From positions 5,676,180 through 5,740,179 of the forward strand of contig JAJHZJ010000121.1 in the NCBI GenBank assembly GCA_023548195.1: a DNA stretch of 64,000 nt, given 5' to 3'. Below, one piece after another: positions 24,472 to 36,795 of this stretch; positions within the stretch are counted from its first letter, which is position 1, and every line of letters starts with the position of its first letter. Below the pieces are notes generated by a model, which was not told the DNA's origin, ran no database searches, and worked only from the letters and a program-made list of their open reading frames with translations. The position numbers and the translations under genes were made by a program. This DNA is from Bettongia penicillata ogilbyi. Lineage: Eukaryota; Chordata; Mammalia; Diprotodontia; Potoroidae.

Positions 24472-25660
24472 GTCATTTTATCCTTCATCTGCCACACCTT
24501 CATGATACAATATTTATTCAATGTATAAAGTCTTTCTTTGAGACTTTTCTCATTCATCCCTTCGTTTTGAAGCTCTTTCATGTTATTTTGGCACTTCAGC
24601 CTTTTCTCTTATATTCCCTCTTACACTGCACCCCTGTCTATCCTTCTACTGATGTATAAACTCTGGTTCAAGTAGGTTCCCTCAGCCCCCTCAAGTTGTG
24701 GAATGAGGAGGCCCTCTGGACTTAGTTCTTTGCCTTGGGTTCCTTCCTGTAGGTAAGGAATTCTGTTCTCTTTTAAATCATGCTCGAAGTTTTTCTTCCC
24801 ACTAGCTTGTACCTCTGAGATTATGAGTAGGATCTTTTTGCCATGATTTGATTTTATATTCTTCCTTTCCTTCAAATGGCTGGGCAGAATCAGTGTCTAT
24901 AGATTCTTGAAAGACCTGAGAGATTTGAGGAGAGTCACTGCCATTGGGCATGTTCATCTCCCCCAGTAAGAACTTGAATCACAAGCCTGTGAGATTGCTT
25001 GTGGTTGCAACAGGCACATACAGGCTAGAAACAGTGAATGAGAGCACAGAGTACTAAAGTTCTCTTGAATAATTTATGGTACTTTTCCTCTGGGAATGTT
25101 CACATGGGGACAATTTTGCTTTGTTTTCTTCTGGATTCTGATGTGATTACTAGGTATGCCACATACTGCCTTTCTTTTGAGGTGCTGGAGTTGACGAAGC
25201 AATCAACTCTTTAGTCGTATTGTTAGTCGCTTGGTTCAGAATCCATCTCTTTTATTTTTAAAGATCTTCTTGGGAACCTGATTCTTATGTTGAAACAGTG
25301 CTACATAGTGGGGGACACTGTAACCTAGGTCAGCATATCCCAATCCTGTTGTTTCCCTTATCACCTGTCAATTTTGGTATCATGACATCTCTTATCTCCA
25401 GCTCTCCGTACCCCTACCCCATTTCCCTTTGACCCATATGTACAAAGAAACACAACTGTTTCCCTCATATTGGGAGGTGGTCCCATGAAAAAGGGCCCTC
25501 GCTCTGAGAAAATATTTTCCTTGGGTGTCTAAATTCCCTGAATGGTGTTTGCTGCACACTTGCTTCACCAATTTTGGGTAGTGCTCCATGAAGCCACTAA
25601 AAGCCTTCCATTCATTAGGAAAATCCTACTTCTTGCTCTTTGTGATATCTCCCCCAATGC

Positions 25661-25830
25661 TTTTCAGTTGTCTCATTTTTATTTATATTACTTTCACCTG
25701 TCTCCGTAGTACGAAACTAAAATCTCTTCAACCAAAAGGACTTATTCATTGTATTAGATTATTTTGTAGACTGAATATGTTTCTTCCTTTGTCCATCTTT
25801 CATCCATTTTATTTATTTTTTTATGGATGG
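25661..25830 (+). repeat. 170-bp direct repeat, copy 1
   Basis: Begins ttttcagttgtctcattttt and ends near ttatggatgg. Very similar to 26176-26345, as seen from parallel text (tattactttcacctgt, tgtattagattatttt, tatgtttcttcctttgtc). Confidence 0.85.
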
Positions 25831-26175
25831 GATATTTTCATGTATGATGTCTGAATACTGGAAGTATGATATTTGAGTTTTTATTTCTGAACCATCTCTC
25901 AGTGGAAGCCTTATTCTCCTCACATCATGGTTGTACATCTTGTCTTCAAATTCAGTATTTGTTTTACAGATCCCTCAGGCATTCAGATCATTTTTGTCTT
26001 TTTTATTTTGATCAATTTTCTATTTTTGTTGTTTTGTGTTCCAATTCTGTTGTTGTCTTTTTTGAAGAAATTTTGTTATCTTGGAGAATTTCTCATTTAT
26101 CAGTAAATTTTCTACTCTCTTGTTTATTCTAAGAGAAATCTATTCCTACCCTTTAACAATTGTTATTTACATGTT

Positions 26176-26345
26176 TTTTCAGTTGTTTTGTTTTTATTTA
26201 TATTACTTTCACCTGTTTCAGAAGTATGAACCTAAAATCTCTTCAACAAAAAGTATTTATTCATTGTATTAGATTATTTCCTAGACTGAATATGTTTCTT
26301 CCTTTGTCTGTCTTTCATCCATTTTACTTATTTTTCTATGGATTT
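26176..26345 (+). repeat. 170-bp direct repeat, copy 2
   Basis: Same length and order as copy 1, about 515 bp downstream, with scattered substitutions. The conserved translation-like blocks seen across both are repeat artefacts. Confidence 0.85.
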
Positions 26346-26778
26346 TTCTCTTGGATTTCTTACCATCAATCATTTCCCTACTATACCAGGGTACATTAAA
26401 ACAGTCCTGGTACTATATATGCGCTGATGCATGTTTACTCCAAGTTACTGAGTTTAGTGAGTTGTATGACTCTTTCTAAGCATAATTGACTAAGTGTCTG
26501 TCTGAGGGATATTTAAACAGGTATATCTTCCACTTTTCATTAAGCCCTCCTAAGGAAGTCTAGTCTATAGTCTACTGTTCTAGCAACATTCTAGCCATCT
26601 CCACAATCCTGGACCCTCTTCTCCTCTACATTTGTCAATCTTTTTCAATCTCAATCCCTTGATTCATGTGTCTCAACACCTTTGGTAGCAGGGACACTTT
26701 TGAAAGCAGGATCTAATGAGAGCACTTTTATCAAGCCTGTGTTCTAATGTTCATTTACTGTTCTCTTGGAACCCCCTT

Positions 26779-27324
26779 TGTTAATGTGGGTAAAGAAGAA
26801 TAACAAGGACTCCAGAGTATCAAACTTATCTTGGGGTTTATTAAGTTCGCCAGCAAAGGAGCCCCACCTGAATGGGCACAGATTTCCTATAGCGATTTTA
26901 CATTAATGTAAATTTACAGTTACATTTTAGATTACATATGTACATACATGATGCACATATATACAGGCTTTTATATGCTTAAAATACAAAGGAGGGGGAA
27001 AGCTTCAGGACAAATGAAACAGGGAGGGATGCTGTAAGAGCTGGCTGATTAGATGAAATATCTCGACCTGCATGACTAAGATGATTCCTAAAACTGGAGA
27101 ACCTTGGAAGCCTCCCTGAACAAATGTAATCACACAGAATGTTCTTAAGGAGGGATTACTGGGAAGTATGGCAAGGAGGTCTTTTAATTGGTGAGCTAAT
27201 GTTTAACACAAGATGGAGGGAGTTGTGCTCAGCTCACAAAGATGAAGGAAGCTGTATTCAGTTTGTAATCCATACTCGTTAGTGCCCTGATAAGGGCTGC
27301 AGTTCTCTGTCCCTGCCTACTACA
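26779..27324 (-). mobile_element. Candidate LTR, reverse orientation
   Basis: On the - strand the segment starts TGTAGTAGGCAGGG, has a TATA-like box near 26970 and an AATAAA-type signal at about 26833, ending near CA. The + strand shows gtttattaagttcgccagc. No target duplication was identified and the boundaries are approximate. Confidence 0.4.
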
Positions 27325-27562
27325 CTATCACCACTTTTCTTCCAACCCACGCCCCAGAGCTACTAAGATTTATGGACCTACATCAACTAAGAGGTGAAGT
27401 TGCAGTTTCCAGCTCTGACACTGCCTTGTAGGGAATCCTAAATTTGATCTGTGACACTATCATCCACACAGTTGAAGACATGAACCAGTAGAACAGTAGC
27501 ACTAGATGTGGCTAGTTTACAAAATGACTTTCCATTATTCTCATTTTCTCTCTCCCTCTCCA

Positions 27563-27566
27563 CCTT

Positions 27567-27659
<93 letters not shown>

Positions 27660-27671
27660 TCTCTCTCTGTC

Positions 27672-27702
<31 letters not shown>

Positions 27703-27748
27703 GTCTCTGTCTCTCTCCCTTCCTCTTTCCCTCCCTCCCTCTCTCTCC
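27563..27748. repeat. (CT)n microsatellite with (CTGT) interruptions
   Basis: Uninterrupted pyrimidines at 27563-27668, with pure (CT)n at about 27571-27655, then CTGTCT variants. Open frames of Ser-Leu or Arg-Glu repeats here are artefacts. Confidence 0.95.
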
Positions 27749-28524
27749 TATTTCCTTTAACAAGTATTTCTGACTCTTTTTGTTATTTTTACTATGCCAT
27801 TATGTATGTTTCTTGTTGATTGTGAGGTTATAAAAAGGGACCTAAGCCTACCGTCCATATCTGTCATCTTCCTGTAAACTAGTCTTAGTCTTTTAAAGGC
27901 AGATATATGAGTGGAAAGCCAAAGGATTTGAATATAAATATTTCCTCCTTTAGTCTTTTCTGACCTGAAATGCATTATTAATAGTATGCCATCCTGACCA
28001 CATGCACATGGAACTACTGGGAAAGGATGTAATAAATGAAATAGTAAGTGATAAAGAACCTTTATTGCTTTGCATCTGAATGTTTATAATGAGTCACTTG
28101 CTACTGGGGAGACAGCTGTTCGCTGGGATACTATCAGCCAGAAAAAAGAATGCTTTCCTGGAGAAGCTTCCTGCATTGAGATCTAACGTGTAATCCACAG
28201 TAATTTACTTGATCTGATTTATGTTAGACTGTTTTGACATATAATAATGCTACCTGACCCACCCACTCTTTAAAAAAATTAATTAAAGTTCAATTGATTA
28301 AAAGCTCCCATTTTAGACCAGAAGTACCAAGTCCTAGCAAACAAAACCCAAATATGGAGGATGCCAGACTTGGTCATTTTCTTTTGGTTTTGGTCACTAA
28401 TAGCGTTTGTTTGTTTTTAACTAATGCTTAAGATTTTTCTTGGGAAAGTCCAAATACATTTATTACACTTTTGAGACTCTGCCTACAAAACAGAAAAATA
28501 GTTTAGATTTAGGAGTATAAATTC

Positions 28525-28715
28525 AAAGCTAGAAATGACCTCAGAGGTCATCTAGTTTAAGCCCCTCAATTTACAGAAAAGGAAACTGAGGTGTAGAGAG
28601 ATTCAAATACTGGTTCAAGGTCACACGGGCAGTAAGGAGCTAAACTGGAATCTGAGTCCAAGGCATCAACTTCCTATCCACCACTGATTTCACAGTGCCA
28701 TATCACTTATTCTCA
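28525..28715 (-). mobile_element. MIR-like SINE, reverse orientation
   Basis: gctagaaatgacctcagagg, tacagaaaaggaaactgagg and ttcaaggtcacacgggcag. Confidence 0.75.
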
Positions 28716-28837
28716 AAGATGGAAAGGAAGAATAATTTTTTTCTGAAGGAATTCCAGTTTTCTTGCATAACCAAAAAAATCAGTGGTTAAAATAATTAAT
28801 GCAATTATCCATACAGCTGGCTACTTATTGAGCAATA

Positions 28838-29105
28838 CATATATATATATATATATGTATTTGTATGCATATGTATATACACATATATAGAAACAGTATG
28901 CACATATATACACATGTGGATTCATACATAGAGTATATATGTGTGTATATGTATTTGTATGCATATGTATATACACATATATAGAAACAGTATGCACATA
29001 TATACACATGTGGATTCATACATAGAGTATATATGTGTGTATATGTATGTATATACATATATACACACATACATACTATATACGTATGTGTGTATGCATA
29101 TTGAC
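28838..29105. repeat. TATG-rich microsatellite with a 94-bp tandem duplication
   Basis: A (TA)n start is followed by two copies of a 94-bp unit, 28861-28954 and 28955-29048, that appear identical, each containing agaaacagtatgcacatata and gtggattcatacatagag. Long repetitive frames on both strands result from the duplication. Confidence 0.9.
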
Positions 29106-29244
29106 ACACACAGTATTAGGTTCTAAGTAGATGCGAAATTGTTAGAGAAAAGCCTCCCTTCTCTCTTAGCTTACAGGCTGTTTGAGATAATAACTATAAT
29201 ATATACATGTATACACGCACAATGAAATAGTTAACCAAGAAAGC

Positions 29245-29690
29245 AATAAATTAGAATTACCCAAATAATTAGAATATGCATTAAGTGCTATAAAAACTCA
29301 TGCAGTGAAATCAGTAGGAGACCATATGGAAAACCTTTGTGGAGAAGATGGGTAGCCAGAAGAATGGGTAGTATCATTTCCTCCAGGCACAGGAGAAAGA
29401 GAACAGTATTAGTGTAAAGGAACTGCAGCAGCGAAAGCTACAAATTGAGATTGGATATGCCTTTTCAGAAGATATTGGGAACCAGTAGCTGGACTAATCC
29501 CCTGGTCTTCTGGTGGGAGAATAGTGTGATTTAGGGCTTTTTGAGGGGATGGGGCAATTAGACTGGTTAACTTTAATCTCAGGCTGACTTTACTGGGAAG
29601 CCATGGGAATTTTTTGAACTGGGAAGTAAAATGATAAAATTAGCACTTTATTACAGTCATTCATGCCATGGAAAATAGTTCCTGACATCA
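29245..29690 (-). mobile_element. LINE L2-clade fragment, reverse orientation
   Basis: gcattaagtgctataaaaac, ccaggcacaggagaaagag and tgggaagccatgggaattt follow the order of other reverse L2 copies here. Confidence 0.5.
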
Positions 29691-29989
29691 TTTCCCTTAC
29701 TAGTTAATACTTACTGTGTTCCCATTGACAGCAGGAGGGAAACAGTGTGCTTCTGGAACTCAGTGAATATCGAATATACAAAAACCGTAAGTCACAAGCG
29801 AGGTGGGTTTGGACCAGGTCCAGGAGTCTATCTTTAGCTGTTCTTTGACAGGTATGAGTCAGAAGCTTTGCTTTTGGACTCAGACATAGAGTAGAAGAGC
29901 TGACAGACAGGAACAACATAGAACTATCTATTTAATGTTCTTCTGCATGACTAAGTCATTTCTTTTCCTTCAGTTGAACAAAGGCCGCA

Positions 29990-29993
<4 letters not shown>

Positions 29994-30023
<30 letters not shown>

Positions 30024-30061
30024 GTTTTAGTCTCTCTCTTCATACATACATGTGTATACAT

Positions 30062-30082
<21 letters not shown>
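29994..30082. repeat. (TCTG)n(TC)n and (TA)n microsatellites
   Basis: Four to five TCTG units, then (TC)n at 30008-30023 and (TA)n at 30060-30080. Confidence 0.9.
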
Positions 30083-30095
<13 letters not shown>

Positions 30096-30734
30096 ATTGT
30101 TACATAACATTATCTCTCCTGGCAGGTCTTGATGAATCCAACCACATGATGGTGTATGTTCTTTGACTTTCTTATTATTTACATTTGCCTTCCCGCTTCC
30201 GGGAAGCTTCCTTCTACCTGATCTCATTATCCCTCAGCCACATGGGTGAGAGGGGTGGGTGAAAAGGGAAGCGCCTCAGAATACTCTGGGAGTACTGATA
30301 AGGAGGGCACTGAAGGGGCCCTGGGAGCTGTTGCTCCTTATCCCAATATCCCGTGTTCACTAGCACCTAAACTGTACCATCCAGTGGATATCCACATACA
30401 TGGTGAGGAAAGAGGGGCATTTTTGTCTCTGCTCTAAATAATTTCTTGCACCTTAATGGCTTTGCTTCGCTAGTCTTCCTTCCTTTTCCTTTTTTCCTTC
30501 CCACCTGTTCACATTTTCCCTTTCTTCAGAGACCTCAAAGTCAGTTTTACCTCCTTGTGGCCATTCATTCGGAACTCATAGCACCTATTGTCTATACCCT
30601 TCATTTGCTAGTGACCTACTGCTTGTCATTTTGTCTTTTAACTCTTCTTTTTTTGGTATAATTGGTATAATTATTTATTTGGTATAATATTGCTATAATT
30701 ATTTAATGTTTACATGTGTATATTATATTAGATA

Positions 30735-30965
30735 ATATAGAATTCTGGGTTTGGAGTTCATGTCTGGCTTCAGAGACTCACTAGTTGTTTACACCCGGAC
30801 AAGTCACTTAACCTCTGTCTCCATTTCCTAATCTTAAAAAAAAATGGGGATAATAATAGCACCCACCTCCTTGTAAGAACCAAATGAGATAATAATTATA
30901 AAGCACTTGGCACAGTGCCCTGCACATAGCAAGCATAATATAAATATTTGCTATTATTATGTATT
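30735..30965 (+). mobile_element. MIR-like SINE
   Basis: ggacaagtcacttaacctct, gataataatagcacccacct and gcacagtgccctgcacatag form a near-complete element. Confidence 0.85.
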
Positions 30966-31204
30966 TTTAAAATTATTTTTTCAATTGTCAAGGATTTATT
31001 TATTTTTCCCTGGGAGAAAAACAAAGAAAGATACTTCAGCAAAACAAATTCTCATATTAGATTTATCAAAAAAGTGCTACATCTTGTGAGATAAGCTAGA
31101 TTTCAAGAACCTTAAGAGTAGGGAATTTTCTCATACTTATCTGTATAATTCACATCATGTGGTAAAATGCTTTTTACACAGACAGGCCTCCCTCAGTAAG
31201 TATT

Positions 31205-31440
31205 TGTTGATGGATTTCCTCTATTTCATCTAATGAATGATCATGTCCATTCTTTATATGAACAAGAATCCTCTACAAGTGGTCATCTAACCTTAGATGG
31301 CATCCAGTATTGGGGAACCCACCATCTTCCATTCCACTTGGGGATAGCTTTCATGATCATCAAGTTTTTTTTTTCTTATATCACCCTTAAACCTAATGCT
31401 TTGCAACAATGACTTATAGTTCTTCATTGAGCTTTCTTTT
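31205..31440 (-). mobile_element. CR1/L3 LINE fragment, reverse orientation
   Basis: gggaacccaccatcttccat and tccacttggggatagctt are the antisense of the CR1-clade 3' end. Confidence 0.55.
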
Positions 31441-34198
31441 CTTTTAAACATATAATTTATTTATAGTTTATTTCTCAACATTCATGTCCACAAGAATTTG
31501 AATTCAAAATTTTCTCCCCATCTCTCCCCACCCCCACTCTAGAACAGCATGTACCCCATCTACCCCTTCTTGTAGACCTCCCTTCTGTTACCTCCCCCTT
31601 CTTCCTATTCTTCCCCTCTCTTTTCCTGCAAGGCAAAATAGATTTCTGTACTCCATTGCCTGTATAGCTTAATTTCCAGTTACATGCTAAAACAATTTTT
31701 AACATTCATAATTAAAACTTTGAGTTCCATATTCTCTCCCTCCCTTCCCACCCACCCTCGTTGAGAAAACCAGCCATTCTATATCAGTCATACATGTGCA
31801 ACAATGCAAAGCATTTCCATAATAGTTATGTTATAAAAGACTAACCACATTTCCCTCTGTCCTGTCCTGCCCTCCATTTATTCCATTCTCTCCCTTGACC
31901 TGTCCTTCCACAATAATGTTTGCTTCTGATTATTCCTTTCCCAATCTGCTGTCCCTTCTATTATCTTCCCTCTCCTATCCCCTTCCCCCCTCCTTCCTAG
32001 AGGGTGATAGATTTCCATATCCATTTGAGTCTGTGTTATTCCCTCCTGAAGCCAAATCAGTGAGAGAAAGGCTCACTTGTTTCATTTCATCTCTCCCCTT
32101 CTTCCCCTCCATTGTAAAAGCTCTTTCTTTCCTCTTTTATGTGAGATGTTATACTACATTCTACCTCACCCTTTCTCTTACTCCTAGTACATTACACTCA
32201 AAAGCAAATTTTATTTTTTTAGGTATTTTCTCTTCATATTCATTTCAGCTCTTCATATTCATCTTATATGCATACCCACACATATATAACATACACATAC
32301 ATACCCATATATACCTACTTATATATTTTCATGTTTCTCTTGATTATTATATTTGAAAATCAAATTTTTTTATTCAATTTTGATCTTTTCAACAAGAATG
32401 CTTAGAAGTCCTCTATTTCATTGAAATTCCATTTTTTTTCCTGAAGTATTATACTCAGTTTTGCTGGATAGGTGATTCTTGGTTTTAATCCTATCTCCTT
32501 TGACCTCTGGAATATCATATTTTAAGCCCTTCAATCCCTTAGTGTAGAAGCTGCTAAATTTTGTATTATCCTGATTGTATTTCCACAAAACTTGAATGGT
32601 TTCTTTCTGGATGCTTGCAATATTTTCTTCATGACCTGGGAACTCTGGAATTTGTCTACAATATTCCTAGGAGTTTTCCTTTTGGAATCTCTGTCAGGGA
32701 TTGAACAGTGAATTCTTTCCATTTCTATTTTACTCTCTGGTTCTGGAATATGAGGGCAGTTTTCCTTGATAATTTCTTGGAAGATAATGTCTAGACTCTT
32801 TTTTTTTGATCAGGTAGACCAATAATTTTTAAATTATCTCTCCTGGATCTATTTTCCAGGTCAATTGTTTTCCCAATGAGATATTTCACATTGTCTTCTT
32901 TTTTCAGTCTTTTCATTTTATTTTATAATTTCTTGATTTCTCAAAAAGTCAGTAGCTTCCATCTGCTCCATTCTAATTTTTAAAGAACTATTTTCTTCAG
33001 TGAGTTTTTGGACCTTCTTTTCCATTTGGCCAATTCTGCTTTGTAAAGAGTTCTTCTCCACATTGGCTTTTTGAACTTCTTTTCCATTTGGGTTAGTCTT
33101 TTTTTAAAGGAGTTATTTTATTCAGCAATTTTTTCTTCTCCTTTAACAAGCTATTCACTTGCTTTTCATGATTTTCTTGCATCTCTCTCATTTCTCTTCC
33201 CAATTTTTCCTCCACCTCTCTTACTTGATTTTCAAAATCCCTTTTGAGTTCTTCCATGGCCTGAGACCATTGCATATTTTTTGGAGGTTTTAGGTGTAGA
33301 AGCCTTGACCTTGCTATCATCCTCTGATTGTATGTGTGCTTTACTCTTCCTCCTCTGAAAGTATTAAAGAAAATACTTTTTCACCAAGAAAGTGACCTTC
33401 TATAATTTTATTTTTTTTCCTCCTTTTCGGCATTTTCCCAATTACTTGACTTTTGACCACTTTGTCAAGTGAAGGGTATACTACCCTAGGATTCAGAGGT
33501 TTTGTGCAGCTGTTTCTGAGGTATCTCTAGGGACCTATAAGTTCTCAGTTCCTCCAAAGTGCCACACTCAAGGGAGAGATGTTTATTCCTCTCCTGGCCT
33601 GTGCTCTGGTCTGTGAACAACCAAAAACACTCTAGTGTTTCTGCCCTGGTACTTCCAATAGGATTCCCTCTCCATAGCCACCACCAGATCTGCCATGCCA
33701 GCACTCTTCTTCACCCCAAGACACCTCTTTAGGACTGAGACCCAGATCAGCTACTTGATTCTTCAAGGTCTGTAGATGGAGAGCTTCAGAAGCCACTACT
33801 GAGGCAGTGGCTGCTACTGCCCTGTACAGGAACTGGGATCTGATAGAGATCCCCTCTAACCCAGGTGAAAGAGCTTTCTCACTGACTTTTGAAGCTGTTT
33901 GGGGGTTGAGTAACTTGGAAACCAGAGCAGATGCCTGTGATTCAATGCCCTGAATCCTGCTCCAATCCTGTCTGTGCTGTGTGGCTAGGCTGTGCTCCTC
34001 TCAGAGCCAGTTGTGATAGACCTTTCCTGTCTGATTTCCAGACGATCTTGGACTGGAAATCTGTTTCCCCTCTGTCATTTTGTGGCTTCTGCTGCTCCAG
34101 AATTTGTTTAGAGTCATTTTTATAGGTATTATAAAGGCTATGGGGGAAGAGGTAGAATAGGTCAGTGCTTCTACTCTGCCATTTTGGCTCCACCCCCC
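31437..34198 (-). mobile_element. Half-L1 (HAL1-like) element, near full length, decayed
   Basis: On the - strand the 5' end at about 34198 reads ggagccaaaatggcagagta. An ORF1-like region follows. One open piece, 33320-33093, is Glu/Lys-rich and coiled-coil-like (EELKRDFENQVREVEEKLG). A second, 32722-32531, has the L1 ORF1p C-terminal pattern TPRNIVDKF...KKILQASRKK...TLRD. A polypyrimidine-rich 3' UTR on the + strand follows to about 31437. No reverse transcriptase or endonuclease text lies between ORF1 and the 3' end, as in HAL1 elements. Confidence 0.7.
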
Positions 34199-34249
34199 AT
34201 CACTGAGCTGTCTGAGGCCCAGTTGATGAGCCTTCCACATGATAAACAG

Positions 34250-34513
<264 letters not shown>

Positions 34514-34584
34514 AACCTATTATCCTTGGGTGATGGGGGAGTGCTGGAGAAGGAGCCATTAAAGTATCTCAAACCAAGATATTC

Positions 34585-34820
34585 TGCTTAAGAGGCAGTC
34601 TAGCACAAGATAAGGACTTGGAATCAAGAGGTTGGAATCAGATCAAGGCTCTGCTATGTACCTGTTCTGTCCCCAAAGGGAGAGTGATTATAACTCCCAA
34701 AGCTTCAGCTTTCTCATCTTCTAAAATTGGGTTAGTAATACTTATCTTACCTGCCTTACAGAATATCAACACTTTGTATGCCTGAAATGCTTATGTTAAT
34801 TCAAACTATTATTATTAATA
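34585..34820 (+). mobile_element. MIR-like SINE
   Basis: aagaggcagtctagcacaag, gacttggaatcaagaggttg and ctttctcatcttctaaaat. Confidence 0.65.
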
Positions 34821-35844
34821 ATTTCTTCAATCTTTGATTCTAAATCTAATAGAATGTTGGCCCATATTTTCTCACTTCAAGACCCTGGGCAAGTAGCTTC
34901 TGCTACAGAATTATTTCCTTTACTTTCTCCCATTCCCCTTCATATTTTAGCTCTCCTCTTTACTTCTCCTTCTCTTTCTACTACATTAGAAATAAGCATC
35001 ATATACAATAAGTGATACAAAAAGATAAGCTGAATATGGAGCCATTGTAGAAAAACCTTTTGGAGAGTGTGGGATTTGGGTTGGACCAAAATGGGGGCGG
35101 GGATAACTGTCTGTTTGAAGGAACTGCATCAAGGACGGGCTAAGAGTTGAGGCTGGGAAGGCTTTATTCAAAGAAAAGTCAGGAAATAATGGCTCCAACT
35201 TGCTTCAGCCTGTCCTTTTCATATTCACTAGGCATGACAGTGTCTCCTTCCCAGACTGACACTTTTATGCTTGTCTCTTGAAAACGCTGAGCTCAAACAG
35301 TGGAATTACTTCTGCTTTCCCTCTTCCTTACCCTCCCTTTCCCCACCCAGCGCTAAATAGCAGATGGAAAGCCTAGTAAAAGGGAAAGAGATGGTGAGAA
35401 CATTTCACATTGTTTTGATTCACTTTTTTTTCTTATGAAGGCACACAACTGGTGTTTCCTTGATCCCAATAGGAGAAAAAAATCATTCCATTGAGAAAAC
35501 AAAGCCAAGAAACTCCTAAAAGTCCTTTAGGTCAGCCTCCCTACAGAACATAAATAGCCCTCTCTATAATATCACTGAAAAATAGAGCTTTAACTTAGGC
35601 GTGAATCCTCCAAATAGTATGAAAATAAATACCTCTCAAGGTAGCCCATTTCATTTTGGGGGAACACTTCTAATTTTGGGGAGCATTCTAATTCAAAAAG
35701 AGAAAGCAACTCTAAGACCATGTAGAACACGGTAATACTATAGGTAAGAGTTCTGATAAGTATGTTGCAATAAGCCAGATGAGAGATAAATATATCACCT
35801 AGGATGAGGACAACATTCTTGTTGTTATTAAGTAATTTTTCAGT

Positions 35845-36085
35845 CATTTCTGAGTCTCTGTGAATGCCTGTGGGATCTTCTTGGCAGAAATACTGGAGTG
35901 GCTTACCATTTCTTTGGCCAGTTCATTTTACAGATGAGGAAACTGAGGCAAACAGGGTGAAGTGACCTGACCATGGTCACACAGCTAGTAAGCATCTGAG
36001 GCTGCATTTGAACCCAGAGTTCAAATGAGAAGTCTTCCTAACTCCAGGCCTAGCACTCTACCCACTGGGCCACCTAGCTTCCCTG
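35845..36085 (-). mobile_element. Marsupial SINE with BovB-like 3' part, reverse orientation
   Basis: Near full length: aatactggagtggcttacca at the BovB-like end, gatgaggaaactgaggcaaa in the core, cactctacccactgggccac and ctagcttcc at the tRNA-like head. Confidence 0.85.
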
Positions 36086-36344
36086 AGGCCTATACAGAAA
36101 GAAAGACTAAGAAAATAAGTAGGTTAAAGAAAGGGATCATTTTGTTAAAAGGATACATAGGTGGAATGGAGGGTAGTAACACGATGAATTGAGTCTGAAA
36201 GTTTGTCTTTGGAATGTTGGTGATGTCCTAGTGCTTACTCACTGGGATGGGAAGTAAGAATCAGGGATAGATGGGAAGTCAGTGATCAGCCAAATATTCA
36301 TTATGCTTTGTTCGACTTGGTGATAAGCTACATACATATATAGA

Positions 36345-36430
36345 TATTGATATATATATATATATACATATATATTTATATATACATATATCTATATATT
36401 TATGGAGAGACAGAGAGAGAGAGAGAGATT
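36345..36430. repeat. (TA)n and (GA)n microsatellite
   Basis: (TA)n variants at 36349-36400 followed by (GA)n at 36406-36428. Confidence 0.9.
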
Positions 36431-36537
36431 TGTTATAATGACTCTGGCCCAAAGCAGGAAGCTCAAGAGGAAAACAAATGCATCTATATGACAACCAACT
36501 GCAGAGAAATTGAAACTATGCAAGTTTATAATATTAT

Positions 36538-36795
36538 ACAGGTAGCACCATAGTGCACAGAGTGCTGTGCCAGCAGTTAGAAAGACTCATCTTCCTGAGC
36601 TGAAATCCAGCCTCAGATACGTACTAGCTGTGTGACCCTGGGCAAGTCACTTTACCCTGTTTGCCTCAGTTTCCTCATCTGTAAAATGAGCCAGAGGAGG
36701 AAATAATAAACCACCTTGGTATCTTTGCAAAGAAAGCCCCAAATGGGGTCACAAAGAGTCGGGCACGACTGAGAAAGGACAACAATATCACATAG
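36538..36795 (+). mobile_element. Marsupial SINE with BovB-like 3' tail
   Basis: Full-length type: caggtagcaccatagtgcac head, tgtgtgaccctgggcaagtc, aaatgagccagaggagga, then ccccaaatggggtcacaaag and agtcgggcacgactgagaaa at the 3' end, which matches the RTE/BovB terminus. Confidence 0.9.

Noticed and set aside
27506..27819. Leu-Ser-rich and Arg-Glu-rich frames
   Set aside because: Translations of the (CT)n microsatellite.
28861..29048. Repeat-spacer pattern considered as a CRISPR-like array
   Set aside because: Only two copies of a 94-bp unit with no spacers, in vertebrate DNA.
28821..29126. Tandem-repeat-like protein frames rich in Tyr, Ile, Cys and His
   Set aside because: Produced by the TATG microsatellite and its 94-bp duplication on both strands.
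31895..32356. 153-codon + strand open frame, the longest in the window
   Set aside because: It is antisense to the polypyrimidine 3' UTR of the half-L1. The composition is low complexity and no protein family is recognisable.
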